Positions 37,033-45,922 of a stretch of DNA of 64,000 nucleotides are shown here, one piece after another; within the stretch, counting starts at the first letter, position 1, and every line of letters begins with the position of its first letter. Location: the NCBI RefSeq assembly GCF_024722015.1, contig NZ_JANQBD010000005.1, positions 186,001-250,000 on the forward strand. Reading direction: 5' to 3'. The position numbers and the translations under genes are program-made. Origin of the DNA: Paenibacillus radicis (ex Xue et al. 2023). Lineage in GTDB: Bacteria > Bacillota > Bacilli > Paenibacillales > NBRC-103111. A model generated the notes under the pieces. It was not told where the DNA came from. It saw only the letters and a list, made by a program, of their open reading frames with translations, and ran no database searches.

Positions 37033-37641
37033 TTATGCTTCGTCTATACGAATTACACCTGTTTCATCGATCTGCGCCTTTAACTTCAATATATCGCTGA
37101 AGAAGGTAAAGGGTACGAAAGTAACCTCGTCTTTAAGCTCGGGTGCAGCTCCTAATTGGACGGTTGCCATCTTTCCGAAAGAGAAGTTGTCTTTACCAAT
37201 GTAGATGCCGCTCCAAACAGCACCTTTAGTTAAGTCTACGCTTTGCGTATCGGCATTCCATGTTATTGTATAACCGAGCGCTTCACTAACTGCCCGAAGT
37301 GGAAGCATCAGCTGATCGCCTTTGATGTAGGCTGCCTTGCTGCCAACTCCAAGCGATTTACCTCCTGCTACAAGCACATAGTGCATGCCGCCGAAGGAGT
37401 CTTGCGGATTGGTTTGACGTGTTTGACCAATTACATTTCCGTTAGCGTCATGAACGTCTTGAACCGGTAGTTTTTCAGTGTCCAATTGAAAGCTGGTTGT
37501 TTGAGCAATGACATTACCGTCAGCGTCCTTTATTTGAATGGGTGTATAGTTTACTTCTTCCGGTTTCGTTTCTGCAAAAGCAGCTGTCGTGGATAGAGTC
37601 AAGCTAAGAATAACAGTTGCGGCGATCAAAGACTTTTTCAT
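37033..37641 (-). CDS. Exported stalk-domain (copper-amine-oxidase-like) protein
   Basis: 202 residues with a classic signal peptide (KKSLIAATVILSLTLSTTAAFA). A degenerate internal repeat, KDADGNVIAQTT.. and HDANGNVIGQTR.. (about 38-75), precedes a single stalk domain (about 100-200): GDQLMLPLRAVSEALGY, then VTFVPFTFFSDIL. No catalytic residues were recognised. The ribosome binding site GGAG is about 13 bases before the ATG, longer than usual. Probably an exported structural protein. Confidence 0.75.
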   Translation of the reverse strand: MKKSLIAATVILSLTLSTTAAFAETKPEEVNYTPIQIKDADGNVIAQTTSFQLDTEKLPVQDVHDANGNVIGQTRQTNPQDSFGGMHYVLVAGGKSLGVGSKAAYIKGDQLMLPLRAVSEALGYTITWNADTQSVDLTKGAVWSGIYIGKDNFSFGKMATVQLGAAPELKDEVTFVPFTFFSDILKLKAQIDETGVIRIDEA

Positions 37642-37745
37642 ATTAGTAATATATCTCCTCTATGTCTATTATCTAGTTGTTCATTCCCCAGGAAATTTTG
37701 TCGACATCAACATAGACGGAGCGTTCTTGAAAAATGTTGCAAATA

Positions 37746-37786
37746 AAAAAATCCGCAGCTCTGATGAGTGATGCTGGATTTTATTT
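37746..37786 (+). terminator. Possible hairpin attenuator upstream of the FAH-family gene
   Basis: AAAATCC and GGATTTT arms with an inner GCAGC/GCTG stem, then TATTT. It lies 64 bp before the ATG at 37850 with no plus-strand gene upstream, so it would act inside the leader if transcription starts further left. Confidence 0.35.
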
Positions 37787-37849
37787 ACTTAAATATCCTT
37801 CTATGCTACTATCGTTTCCGTGAGTAATCCGCCAATTAAAGGAGATATT

Positions 37850-38470
37850 ATGAATATGGATATAAGGCATTACATACAGCATACTCGTAAAATTATTGGA
37901 GTGGGCCCTAATTTCAAAGCTTTTCGAGCGGAAAAAGGAATCACTCATACAGAGGATCCTTTCTTATTTTTCAAGTCCCCCGAGAGCCTGACGACAGAAG
38001 AGAATATTTATCTTTCCCCATTGCTGACCGAGTTTATTTGTGAGGTTGAGATGGCAGTCGTAATAGGCAAAGAAGCCAAAAATATATCTGAGCACGAGGT
38101 TCCATCCATTGTTGCAGGCTATGCTATTGTGAATGATATGACAGCAAGCGCTCATTTTGACACGGGAAGATTTAAGATGTTCGACCAGCTCACTCCTATA
38201 GGGGAGCTAGCGAATGTGGAAAATCCTGCTAACGTTGATCTGGAAATGTGGGTGAACGGAGAGAAGATCCAGAAGGATAATACTCAAAACATGCTGTTCT
38301 CAGCCCATTGGATAGTTGCTCATATCTCTCGCATGGCCACATTATGCAAAGGGGATATTATTTTGACCGGTACGCCGGCTAATCCTTTAAATTGCCGGAT
38401 CGGTGATGTGGTGGAGCTGAGAAGCCCGCAGCTGGGAAATAGGAAGCATACGATACATCGGGGACTATGA
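37850..38470 (+). CDS. Fumarylacetoacetate hydrolase (FAH) family protein
   Basis: 206 residues from ATG 37850 with AAAGGAGA upstream. The metal-binding residues of the family are E65 and E67 in FICEVEMAV and D96 in IVNDMTAS. A C-terminal block with LCKGDIILTGTPANP matches the family's conserved LxxGDVIxTGTP. FAH-fold proteins include acylpyruvases, decarboxylases, isomerases and hydratases of 2-oxo acids. It is convergent with a PucR-type regulator, whose divergent partner is an ABC importer/amidohydrolase operon, so an oxoacid from that pathway is a plausible substrate. Confidence 0.85.
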   Translation: MNMDIRHYIQHTRKIIGVGPNFKAFRAEKGITHTEDPFLFFKSPESLTTEENIYLSPLLTEFICEVEMAVVIGKEAKNISEHEVPSIVAGYAIVNDMTASAHFDTGRFKMFDQLTPIGELANVENPANVDLEMWVNGEKIQKDNTQNMLFSAHWIVAHISRMATLCKGDIILTGTPANPLNCRIGDVVELRSPQLGNRKHTIHRGL

Positions 38471-38491
38471 CTTGGTCATAGCCCCTTTTTT
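38460..38491. terminator. Terminator that contains both convergent stop codons
   Basis: GGGGACTATGAC (38460-38471) pairs with GTCATAGCCCC (38475-38485), with one bulged A and a three-base loop, then TTTTTT. The FAH stop (TGA 38468-38470) and the PucR-type stop (38465-38467) are both in the stem. Confidence 0.85.
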
Positions 38492-40054
38492 GATGGAAAA
38501 AGCGAATACTTTGACAGCCATTTGAAGCTGGAACCGTATATCGGGATCTTTCAAATCGACATTCAATAAAGCTTGAATACGTTCCAGTCGATAGACAATT
38601 GAGTTGTAATGGCAGAATAGAGCTTTTGCCGTCTCTTTAATATTGCCTCCGCAATTTAAATAGGCTATCAACGTTTCAATCAGCTTGGATTGATTTTTGA
38701 AGTCGTATTGATGAAGTGGCTCGATGTATTGAAACAGCTGCTTTTTTATCGATTCCTGATCCGAGAGCAGGTGGTAGATCGGATACAGACCAAGCCTGTC
38801 ATAATAGCAAAATGTTTCTCCTGGTTGGATGACCTCCCATAGCTCAAGTGCGCTCATTGCCTGATTGTAGCCTTCGTGAACGTTCGGGAGCTGTTTGATG
38901 CCGCTGATGCCTAACCGGATTGTGGGCATTTTCAGAGATTTTCTAAGCTCGGCTTGGAGCTTGCTATAGAAATCGATTTGGCTTGCAAGCTGCTGTGGAA
39001 TAAGCAAAGTCCATTCATTACCTGTATGGAGCAGTATAATCCCTTGCAAAATGCAATACGTCTTCACCTTCATAAGCTCTCTTGGCGAGTAAGGACTTAA
39101 GATGGAGGTAAGGCACACGCTGTATTCCGATTGCAGCTGAAGTCCGGCGGAAGCAGCCTGCAACGCTATCGTTTGCGGATCCGAGATCTCACCGAGTATC
39201 CATGTTTTAAGAAAAAGGTCCTTTCGGTTATCCTCCAGGCTGCTAAGCGAATGCTGCTTACTTAAATGTAAGGTTAGCAGGTTGACCGTATGCTGCAGCA
39301 GCAGCTGCAGCGGTTCCCAATCCCCATCCTCCCTCCCCCAGCAAATAAAATAAGCCATCGTCTCGTTGTTCTTCTCAATTGGCATATACAGCTTGCTTGA
39401 ATGCTCGCCTAGCCAATAGCAGGGGAATTCCCCGCCTTGAGGATTCAATTGGGCTTTTCGAAGATCATTCGACTCCGGCCAATCATTGGTCATGGATGCG
39501 TCGGTAGCAAAAAACTCAGATTGATAGGTCAGCAATGCAGCCTGCAGCCCTGTACATTTAGCGAAGGTTTCGATAAAGGTCCGGCTGTTTTCCCCCATTA
39601 TTAAAGTGTTTGTCAGCAGTTGTATTTTTTGATGCTGTTCTATAAGCCACCTCGACTTCTGACTCAGCACTTCCTCCAGCACATCCGTCAACGTCTGAGA
39701 ATATCCGATCTGATAAGCAAGCTCAAGAATAGGTAGCCGGTATTGATTGGATAAAGCGATCATGTCTTTGGGGACCTTGTCGAGGTATCTTTTGGTTTTA
39801 ATGCCAATAGCGGCTATCCCGGTTTCAGAAAGCTTAGGGATTAATTCATTCTGAGCTTCCGGGTTATCTTTAATTGAATAAGCGGTTGTGAGCAGTAAAT
39901 CTCCTTGTCGAACCCAATTGAATACATCAGGTACCTCCATCACATTTACGTTAGTAATTCGGCGGTGAAGTCCTTCAGCTCCACTAATAACAGGATCGGG
40001 ACCAAATAAATAAGGCTTGTTATCAAGTAGCTGCTGTACACTAATGCCGCTCAT
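38465..40054 (-). CDS. PucR-family transcriptional regulator
   Basis: A 529-residue protein. The N-terminal purine-catabolism-regulator-like domain (about 5-125) begins MSGISVQQLLDNKPYLFG and contains GDLLLTTAYSI and GIAAIGIKTKRYL. The middle is a GGDEF-like/helical region. The C-terminal PucR helix-turn-helix is LIAYLNCGGNIKETAKALF followed by CHYNSIVYRLERIQALLNVD (about 455-505). GGGAGG precedes the ATG. PucR members control purine, ureide or amino-acid catabolic genes in response to pathway metabolites. It is divergent from the operon at 40327, with a TTATGTTA inverted repeat between them. Confidence 0.88.
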   Translation of the reverse strand: MSGISVQQLLDNKPYLFGPDPVISGAEGLHRRITNVNVMEVPDVFNWVRQGDLLLTTAYSIKDNPEAQNELIPKLSETGIAAIGIKTKRYLDKVPKDMIALSNQYRLPILELAYQIGYSQTLTDVLEEVLSQKSRWLIEQHQKIQLLTNTLIMGENSRTFIETFAKCTGLQAALLTYQSEFFATDASMTNDWPESNDLRKAQLNPQGGEFPCYWLGEHSSKLYMPIEKNNETMAYFICWGREDGDWEPLQLLLQHTVNLLTLHLSKQHSLSSLEDNRKDLFLKTWILGEISDPQTIALQAASAGLQLQSEYSVCLTSILSPYSPRELMKVKTYCILQGIILLHTGNEWTLLIPQQLASQIDFYSKLQAELRKSLKMPTIRLGISGIKQLPNVHEGYNQAMSALELWEVIQPGETFCYYDRLGLYPIYHLLSDQESIKKQLFQYIEPLHQYDFKNQSKLIETLIAYLNCGGNIKETAKALFCHYNSIVYRLERIQALLNVDLKDPDIRFQLQMAVKVFAFSIKKGAMTKS

Positions 40055-40073
40055 ATAGATTCCTCCCGTATGT

Positions 40074-40096
40074 TTATGTTACTAAAACTAACATAA
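40074..40096. promoter_or_regulatory. Inverted repeat in the PucR / ABC-operon intergenic region
   Basis: TTATGTTA (40074-40081) and TAACATAA (40089-40096) are perfect complements with a seven-base spacer, about 20 bp before the PucR-type start. It is a candidate operator. Confidence 0.5.
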
Positions 40097-40273
40097 AATT
40101 CAAGCTTATTAAAGAGCTATTTAGAAAAAAATACGAGTCCAAAATCGCTGACTACAGCGGGAAATGGGGATTTCATCTATAATATAGCTCACACAGGCAT
40201 ATATGGCTTGTGAACAGTCACCAAATGGACAGATGAATTTTGTAGACAAAAGCCAATGCAAGTGGCAAGTATG

Positions 40274-40284
40274 TGATATATAAT
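40274..40284 (+). promoter_or_regulatory. -10 region for the ABC/amidohydrolase operon
   Basis: TATAAT (40279-40284) inside TGATATATAAT; the -35 hexamer is poor (ATGCAA at 17 bp spacing), which suits an activator-dependent promoter. Confidence 0.45.
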
Positions 40285-40326
40285 CTAACGTATAAAGGAA
40301 TTTAAGATAACGAGGAGCTGGGGAGT

Positions 40327-41205
40327 ATGAAGAAGTTAAGAATAACAAGTATCCTGATGGTGATTGCAGCACTATGGTTTGTAACGGCATGCGGGTCCAA
40401 GCCAGCCGCAACGGAAACTTCGGGTAAGCCGTCTGAGAAGCCCGCGGCAACCTCGGCAGCTGCGCCTGCAGCGACCGCTAGTACAGCAAAGTCGGCTACA
40501 GTAGAAGATATCAAGAAAAAAGGTAAACTGATCATCGCGACAAGCGGTAACTTTCGTCCCATCACGTTTATGAATGAACAAAGTCAAATAGCGGGATTGG
40601 ATATTGATATCGGCAACATGATCGCGGAGAAGCTTGGAGTTAAAGCGGAGTTTGTTCCGGGTAACATTGCTGGATTGATACCGGGACTTATTGCTGGAAA
40701 GTTTGATTTGGTCATGTCGGGCCTTACCGCTACAGATGAAAGAAAGAAAATCATTGATTTCTCAGTTCCTTACGGTAAAGACGGCACCATTGCTGCTACT
40801 TTGCAGGACAATAGCAAGGTTGAAGACGCCACGAAGCTTGGCGGGCTTGTAGTTGGAGTTATCGGTGGATCTGGAACCCATTCCGTCATCAAGGAAATCG
40901 GCGGCTATAAAGAATTGAAGGAATATCCGGGTAATGCGGAAGCCTTTACGGATTTAAAAGCCGGTAGAATCGATACCTATGCAGTGGGTAATATCGCCGC
41001 GAAAGATTATATCAAGAACGATAAGAGTGATAAAGCATTGAAGCTTGTGGGTGCTGTAACAGCGATTAAACCAATGGGTGTAGGTATTAGAAAAGGCGAG
41101 GATGAATTGAAAGGCATTATTGATACGCTTATTGAAGAAAAGCTGAAGGATGGAACAATTGATAAATTGGCAACAAAATGGGTCGGAGCTCCGCTTCCGA
41201 AGTAA
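40327..41205 (+). CDS. Amino-acid-type ABC transporter substrate-binding lipoprotein
   Basis: 292 residues. A lipoprotein signal peptide ends in FVTAC with lipidated C22; an Ala/Ser/Pro linker (25-60) follows. The mature part is a family 3 periplasmic-binding-like fold with LIIATSGNFRPITFMNEQSQIAGLDIDI (pattern of the first lobe) and LVMSGLTATDERKKIIDFSVPY, the signature of polar amino-acid receptors. GAGGAG precedes the ATG. It captures the solute for the permease and ATPase encoded next. The ligand is unknown. Confidence 0.92.
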   Translation: MKKLRITSILMVIAALWFVTACGSKPAATETSGKPSEKPAATSAAAPAATASTAKSATVEDIKKKGKLIIATSGNFRPITFMNEQSQIAGLDIDIGNMIAEKLGVKAEFVPGNIAGLIPGLIAGKFDLVMSGLTATDERKKIIDFSVPYGKDGTIAATLQDNSKVEDATKLGGLVVGVIGGSGTHSVIKEIGGYKELKEYPGNAEAFTDLKAGRIDTYAVGNIAAKDYIKNDKSDKALKLVGAVTAIKPMGVGIRKGEDELKGIIDTLIEEKLKDGTIDKLATKWVGAPLPK

Positions 41206-41236
41206 TGAAAAATTTTGCAGAAAATGAGTGATCCAT

Positions 41237-41887
41237 ATGGACTGGGGTATTGTATCCAATTATTTCACCCTCTATCTGGAGGGGGCGCTGACGACTTTTC
41301 GAATATCCATACTTGCTATCCTGTGTTCGACTGTGCTTGGGTACTTTATCGCTTTGATGAGACTCTCTAGTGTTAGTGCAGTTCGTGGTGTTGCATTCGT
41401 CTATGTATGGGTGCTGCGGGGGACGCCGCTTATGTTAACCTTGTTCTGGCTTTATTATGCTACGCCATTCGGACTTACATTGACGGCTTTCACGGCAGGG
41501 TTAGCTGCAATGACCATTAATTCAGCCTCCTTCAAGTCGGAGATTATCCGGGCGGGTCTGATGTCGGTAGACAAAGGGCAGCTGGAAGCTGCTGATTCGG
41601 TAGGGATGAATCCTTTGCAAAAGATGTTTCGAGTCACGATTCCTCAATCCGTCCGTTTGGTTACGCCCCCTTACATTAACAACTGTGTCATTATGCTGAA
41701 GGAATCGGCTCAAGTATCGATTATTACAGTACCGGATCTGATGCTGGCAGCCCAAAGAGCTTACAATAGTACGTATAGTGTGGCGGAAACGCTCGGAGTG
41801 GCCGGCGCGATTTATTTAACCATGACAAGCGGCATCATGCTGTTTCAGTACTTCATTGAAAAAAAGCTAAGAATGGTGAAAAAGTAG
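41237..41887 (+). CDS. Amino-acid-type ABC transporter permease
   Basis: About 216 residues with five membrane helices, typical of HisM/GlnP permeases. The EAA loop is [21 protein letters not shown]. The start ATG 41237 ([10 protein letters not shown]) is the conventional family start; GTG 41228 in frame is possible. Only one permease is present, so it probably works as a homodimer. It follows the binding protein after 31 bp. Confidence 0.92.
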   Translation: MDWGIVSNYFTLYLEGALTTFRISILAILCSTVLGYFIALMRLSSVSAVRGVAFVYVWVLRGTPLMLTLFWLYYATPFGLTLTAFTAGLAAMTINSASFKSEIIRAGLMSVDKGQLEAADSVGMNPLQKMFRVTIPQSVRLVTPPYINNCVIMLKESAQVSIITVPDLMLAAQRAYNSTYSVAETLGVAGAIYLTMTSGIMLFQYFIEKKLRMVKK

Positions 41888-41897
41888 GAGGGCTACT

Positions 41898-42677
41898 ATG
41901 ATAAAAATCCGTCAGCTGAGCAAAGTGTTCCATAACAAAACGGTGTTGGACCAAATCAATCTCGATATACGTGAAGGGGAGGTTGTGTCCATCATTGGAC
42001 CTAGTGGAGCGGGAAAAAGCACATTGCTCCGCTGCCTTAACATGCTGGAGGTACCCTCCTCAGGTGAAATTACAGTCAATGCGAAGCAAGTTCGATACAA
42101 AACTAACTCCCGTGGAAGGTTGACCTTTTTATCACAAATGAAGCTGACCTGGCTCCGGTCCGAGGTGAGTATGGTTTTCCAGCAATTCAATTTATGGCCT
42201 AACAAAACGGTGCTGCAAAATGTGACGGAAGGCCCGTGTACCGTTAAGAAAGTGCCTCGTCAGGAAGCAGAGGCCAAAGCTAAGAAGCTGCTGGCAAAAG
42301 TCGGTCTGCTGGAGAAAATTAATGAATATCCGACTAACCTGTCCGGCGGCCAGCAGCAGCGCGTTGCCATAGCCCGAGCGTTAGCCATGGAACCTAAGGT
42401 AATCTTATTCGATGAGCCTACATCGGCGCTGGACCCTGAGCTTGTCCATGAGGTGCTGGATATTATGGTTAAGCTTGCCGGTGAGGGTATGACGATGGTG
42501 GTTGTTACTCACGAGATGAATTTTGCCCGCAATGTATCGGATCGTGTGCTTTTTATGGAGGATGGCAAAATTACAAAAAGCGGGAAACCTGAAGAAGTGT
42601 TTTGTACAACCAATCCAAGAATGAATCAATTTCTTCGTAATATTAATCATACGGTCGAACTGAGAGGAGTCAACTAA
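41898..42677 (+). CDS. Amino-acid-type ABC transporter ATPase
   Basis: 259 residues: Walker [11 protein letters not shown]-loop VFQQFNLWP, signature LSGGQ and Walker [15 protein letters not shown] followed by the H-loop VVTHE. A stretch of about 20 extra residues ([20 protein letters not shown]) lies between Walker A and the Q-loop, longer than in GlnQ but seen in some HisP-like members. It powers the importer above and starts 10 bp after the permease. Confidence 0.95.
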   Translation: MIKIRQLSKVFHNKTVLDQINLDIREGEVVSIIGPSGAGKSTLLRCLNMLEVPSSGEITVNAKQVRYKTNSRGRLTFLSQMKLTWLRSEVSMVFQQFNLWPNKTVLQNVTEGPCTVKKVPRQEAEAKAKKLLAKVGLLEKINEYPTNLSGGQQQRVAIARALAMEPKVILFDEPTSALDPELVHEVLDIMVKLAGEGMTMVVVTHEMNFARNVSDRVLFMEDGKITKSGKPEEVFCTTNPRMNQFLRNINHTVELRGVN

Positions 42678-42678
42678 G

Positions 42679-43581
42679 ATGAAAGTCGCAAGCAGCCAGT
42701 ACCGTGCCAGAAAACTGAAGTCTATCCAGGATTTCGAGGCTCATGTAAGATGGCATGTGCAATCTGCCAAAGAGCAAGGAGCGGAAGTGCTGCTGCTTCC
42801 GGAATTTTTTGCCATCGAGCTTATAACCCTGCATGACTTTGAAATTAGAAATACTGCAGATATTACGAAAATTTTCGAATGGTTTGGCAAAGAATATACA
42901 AACTACCTAAAGCAATTATGCGGAAGCTTAGCCAAAGAGTATCAAATTGTGCTGGCGGCCGGGACGCACTTTTCGTATCATGTGGAGGATAGCTGCTACT
43001 ATAATACGGCATTCCTGTATGCACCGGACGGAGCTGTCTTTGAGCAAAACAAGATTCACCCATCCTATGAAATGGTGTATAACAAGGAATTGACGACACC
43101 GGGGAAAAAACTCGATATTTTTGAGATCAACGGAGTTAAATACGGAATAGCGATTTGTTATGACAATTCATTTCCCGAAGTTGCTCGTATTTTAAGCCAG
43201 ATGGGCGCGGATGTCATTCTTGCTCCAACTGCGTGCTTGGATGAATGGGGGCAAAGCCGTAACATTTTATTTGCTCAAGCGCGTGCATCCGAGAACCAGG
43301 TGTATGTGATCAACAGCCATTTGGTAGGCTCAATCCCTTTCCCGAACCATATTCCTTATGGATTTACTTTTACAGGGAAAAGCGGGATTTATTCACCCAT
43401 ACAGCCAATGATTGGTACAGCCAATGCTATTGTGAGCCAAGGTGAAGCGAATGTGGAAATGGTTGTGATCGGAGACATTGACCTTGATTATTTGAAATTC
43501 ATCCGTGAAAATGGGCATAACCGCAACCGTACCGATATGAGAACGTCCTTCTATCAGCAGTACGCATATCAAACGACCTAA
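42679..43581 (+). CDS. Carbon-nitrogen hydrolase (nitrilase superfamily)
   Basis: A 300-residue protein with the Glu-Lys-Cys triad: E42 in LLLPEFF, K125 in EQNKIHPSYE and C160 in YGIAICYDNSFPE. The fold and spacing fit branches of the nitrilase superfamily that hydrolyse amides, N-carbamyl amino acids or omega-amides. The ATG directly follows the ATPase stop and GAGAGGAG lies within the end of that gene. Co-transcription with an importer suggests that an imported amide or N-carbamoyl compound is hydrolysed here. Confidence 0.9.
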   Translation: MKVASSQYRARKLKSIQDFEAHVRWHVQSAKEQGAEVLLLPEFFAIELITLHDFEIRNTADITKIFEWFGKEYTNYLKQLCGSLAKEYQIVLAAGTHFSYHVEDSCYYNTAFLYAPDGAVFEQNKIHPSYEMVYNKELTTPGKKLDIFEINGVKYGIAICYDNSFPEVARILSQMGADVILAPTACLDEWGQSRNILFAQARASENQVYVINSHLVGSIPFPNHIPYGFTFTGKSGIYSPIQPMIGTANAIVSQGEANVEMVVIGDIDLDYLKFIRENGHNRNRTDMRTSFYQQYAYQTT

Positions 43582-43601
43582 CAAGAAAGAAGCTGGAGAA
43601 A

Positions 43602-44366
43602 GTGGCCATTCTATCAACGATGCTGCTCATGGGGATGATCCTGGGCTTTGCTGGAACCGGAGGATCAGGATTTATAATCGGAATTTTAGTGGCAGTGTTC
43701 CATATACCGGTGCATACCGCATTGGGTACCTCTATAGCAGCTATGGTGTTCACGACGTTGTCAGGCACCATCAGTCACTTTAAAGAAGGGAATGCGCAGC
43801 TGCGCTCCGGACTCATTATCGGAGCTTTCGGAGCGGGCGGCGCTTATGTGGGAACCTTCGTTGCCCAAATGATTGCCGCTGAGCAGCTTGTATGGTTAAC
43901 CAGCGGCATGCTGTTTTTGTCAGGACTGCTCATTTGGTTTCGCACAAGCAGGCTCTTTCCTGCAAACCGTGAAGCTGCGGTAGGGGGAGGGGAAGTGTCA
44001 GGCGATTCCTCCTTCTGGATAAAAGCTTGCTTGACCGGTCTGATTACCGGCTCACTCTCCGGAATTTTCGGAATCGGGTCAACGCCTTTTATTCAATTGG
44101 CCTTGCTCATTTGGTTTGGCTTTCCCCTACGCCAAGCGGTCGGAACTACCATGGTGGTCATATTGCCTATAGCACTGTTTGGCTCCATCGGTTTTTTTCA
44201 GGCGGGTTACTTGGATTTTGTCTTACTAGCTCAAGTAGTAGCAGGCACAATGATCGGCTCCTATATTGGCGCGAAGTTTACCAAGCGTGCGCCGCAGCTG
44301 CTACTGCGGAGTGCGATGATTGTAACTCCAATGGTAGGGGCTCTGCTTATGCTTATTAAAATATAA
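43602..44366 (+). CDS. TauE/SafE-family membrane transporter
   Basis: A 254-residue membrane protein with about eight hydrophobic helices in two similar halves: GFAGTGGSGFIIGILVAVF and LSGIFGIGSTPFIQLALLI carry the G.G...........P motif typical of TauE/SafE. GTG 43602 is the start, with a weak GGAGAA upstream. Family members export sulfite or sulfoacetate or import small organic acids. In this operon it could export an anionic product. Confidence 0.88.
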   Translation: MAILSTMLLMGMILGFAGTGGSGFIIGILVAVFHIPVHTALGTSIAAMVFTTLSGTISHFKEGNAQLRSGLIIGAFGAGGAYVGTFVAQMIAAEQLVWLTSGMLFLSGLLIWFRTSRLFPANREAAVGGGEVSGDSSFWIKACLTGLITGSLSGIFGIGSTPFIQLALLIWFGFPLRQAVGTTMVVILPIALFGSIGFFQAGYLDFVLLAQVVAGTMIGSYIGAKFTKRAPQLLLRSAMIVTPMVGALLMLIKI

Positions 44367-44391
44367 GGGGCTTGGGGGAGTAGTAACGCCT

Positions 44392-44859
44392 ATGCTTATC
44401 GGTGATTTCAAGAGATGGGAGTCGGATCAATACTTGTTGTCTACGAAGCTCGTTGAAGTGTTGGACTACCTCCGTTCCCTTTCCTTTGAGCAAGTGGATG
44501 ATGGTGTATATCCGGTTGGTGAGGATGGTATATATCTTATTGTAAAGACAGCGGAAACCTTCCCTTTTGAGGAAATGCGACCTGAGCATCATGAGCGATA
44601 TATCGATATTCACTATATGATTTCCGGTACGGAGAAAATAGGCTTCGCCAGGGCTAACGAGAGCAATAGGCCAGTGGAAGTAGTGCCTCTTGTAGAGGAT
44701 CACACGTTTTTTGACTCCGTGGAACAAGAGATAGAGCTGCTCTTGTATCCCGGCCAGTACGCAGTGTTTATGCCTTCCGACCTTCATCGTCCCTGGTGCA
44801 GCGCATATGGAACGCGTTCTGTAAGAAAAGCGCTGTTGAAGGTCCCTGTGAGTGCATAG
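44392..44859 (+). CDS. YhcH/YjgK/YiaL family protein
   Basis: A 155-residue cupin-like protein. The conserved blocks ETFPFEEMRPEHHERYIDIHYM (pattern; EYH..D.H core), EKIGFA and a C-terminal MPSDLHRPWC.......VRKALLKV are present. The family includes the sialic-acid-linked YhcH and the YiaL/TabA proteins of biofilm systems; some are anomerases that bind sugars through His/Glu-coordinated Zn. It is the last gene of the operon and ends at the hairpin at 44869-44903. Confidence 0.85.
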   Translation: MLIGDFKRWESDQYLLSTKLVEVLDYLRSLSFEQVDDGVYPVGEDGIYLIVKTAETFPFEEMRPEHHERYIDIHYMISGTEKIGFARANESNRPVEVVPLVEDHTFFDSVEQEIELLLYPGQYAVFMPSDLHRPWCSAYGTRSVRKALLKVPVSA

Positions 44860-44868
44860 AAAGGTAAT

Positions 44869-44903
44869 GGGGCTGTCCCAAAAGTCATTTTGAGGACAGC
44901 CCC
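44869..44903 (+). terminator. Hairpin at the end of the ABC/amidohydrolase operon
   Basis: GGGGCTGTCC (44869-44878) and GGACAGCCCC (44894-44903) are perfect complements around 15 bases. There is no T-run. The left arm is also the left terminal inverted repeat of the 643-bp element. Confidence 0.6.
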
Positions 44904-45513
44904 TCCACCATTTTATCCTGAATAGATGGTAGCAAAAGAGCCCTCAATTCCACTTTAATAGTTGAAGGCTTTTTTGTCTTAGTGATGAATAAGATGAGGT
45001 CACTTTCCAGCGCGTACTCATCGCGGGTATCGGGTTCGTGGTTCGTTACGGCATTGCTTGGCAGTCTGGCGCACTCCGTGCAATTATCAGGAAAATGTCA
45101 AGTTAGTTACTCCGAAAATAGCGTTCCAAGTCTTATAGCTGGAATTCCTCATGCTAATTCTACGTATTTTGGCTGATATCCACCATTTCACCTCTATTAG
45201 AGTTAGTTTTTCCAGTTAGATTGATTTCAGACGATATCCACGCTGGATTAGCGTTACAATTTCCATCTATTTTCTTTCCATCCGCAGCGGCCCGGACAAA
45301 TCCTGGTCTCCTCTAGATTGAAAGCAGCCGCCCCATCACTTAAGTAACATCCAAAAAGAGGCCGGACTCATTTTTTAGATTTTCGCCCCCCCACTCTGAG
45401 GGGAATTTCCCTACAAAAAAGACGCTTCCATTTCCGCTTACATGGTGGTTTTGGAGGCGTCTTTGTACATAATTTGGGACGGATTCATTCACTGATACCC
45501 TTTTGGGACAGCC
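44871..45513. mobile_element. 643-bp segment with perfect 14-bp terminal inverted repeats, no transposase (MITE-like)
   Basis: GGCTGTCCCAAAAG at 44871-44884 recurs as its exact reverse complement at 45500-45513. Ends of this kind are seen on insertion sequences in Bacillota. The interior has no transposase frame; it holds hairpins at 44937-44976 (AGCC..GGCT with TTTTTT) and 45418-45464 (AAAGACGC..GCGTCTTT). No target duplication was seen at the borders. The 64-codon frame near 44982 has no protein character. A non-autonomous or decayed element is the best reading. Confidence 0.55.
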
Positions 45514-45593
45514 TTATTGTCGATTTTGACATTAGGCTGCTTTTGTGTTGGCAGGCGAAATCTGCGCAATTAACCGAACCATCTGATGGTGAG

Positions 45594-45908
45594 TTAATCT
45601 TCGCCATTGTATCCATTCAGTAGATCGGTCCCATGGAAAATCTCGGTTGGCGGTGCGGCTGGATCAACAGGGGTGCCTTCCTCAGCAACCAGGCTGTCTT
45701 CCTGAAATTGGTCCCCTTCGTCCAAAGTATCATTATGGAATGGGTAATCATCTTCAAAATCATCCGTCAAACTGTCCGGATCACTTGCAGAAGCTTGCCC
45801 ATACACCATTTGCATGGATCGAGTTGCCTCATCCTTGGGTGACAATTCTTGAATTTCCTCGGAGCGGCTTTCGCTGGATTTATTCAGGCCATTATTTTCC
45901 TTGGACAT
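45594..45908 (-). CDS. Small acidic protein, unknown function
   Basis: 104 residues, very rich in Asp, Glu, Ser and Pro, with few hydrophobic residues; likely disordered. It starts MSKENNGLNKSSES and contains DDFEDDYPFHND and EEGTPVDPAAPP. AAGGGAGG precedes the ATG. No family recognised. The composition recalls small acidic spore- or stress-associated proteins of Bacillota, but that is only a guess. The 54-residue acidic gene lies directly upstream in the same operon. Confidence 0.75.
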   Translation of the reverse strand: MSKENNGLNKSSESRSEEIQELSPKDEATRSMQMVYGQASASDPDSLTDDFEDDYPFHNDTLDEGDQFQEDSLVAEEGTPVDPAAPPTEIFHGTDLLNGYNGED

Positions 45909-45922
45909 ATGAAATACCTCCC

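Noticed and set aside
44982-45176. Possible transposase remnant inside the 643-bp element
   Set aside because: The 64-residue peptide has no DDE-like or helix-turn-helix pattern.
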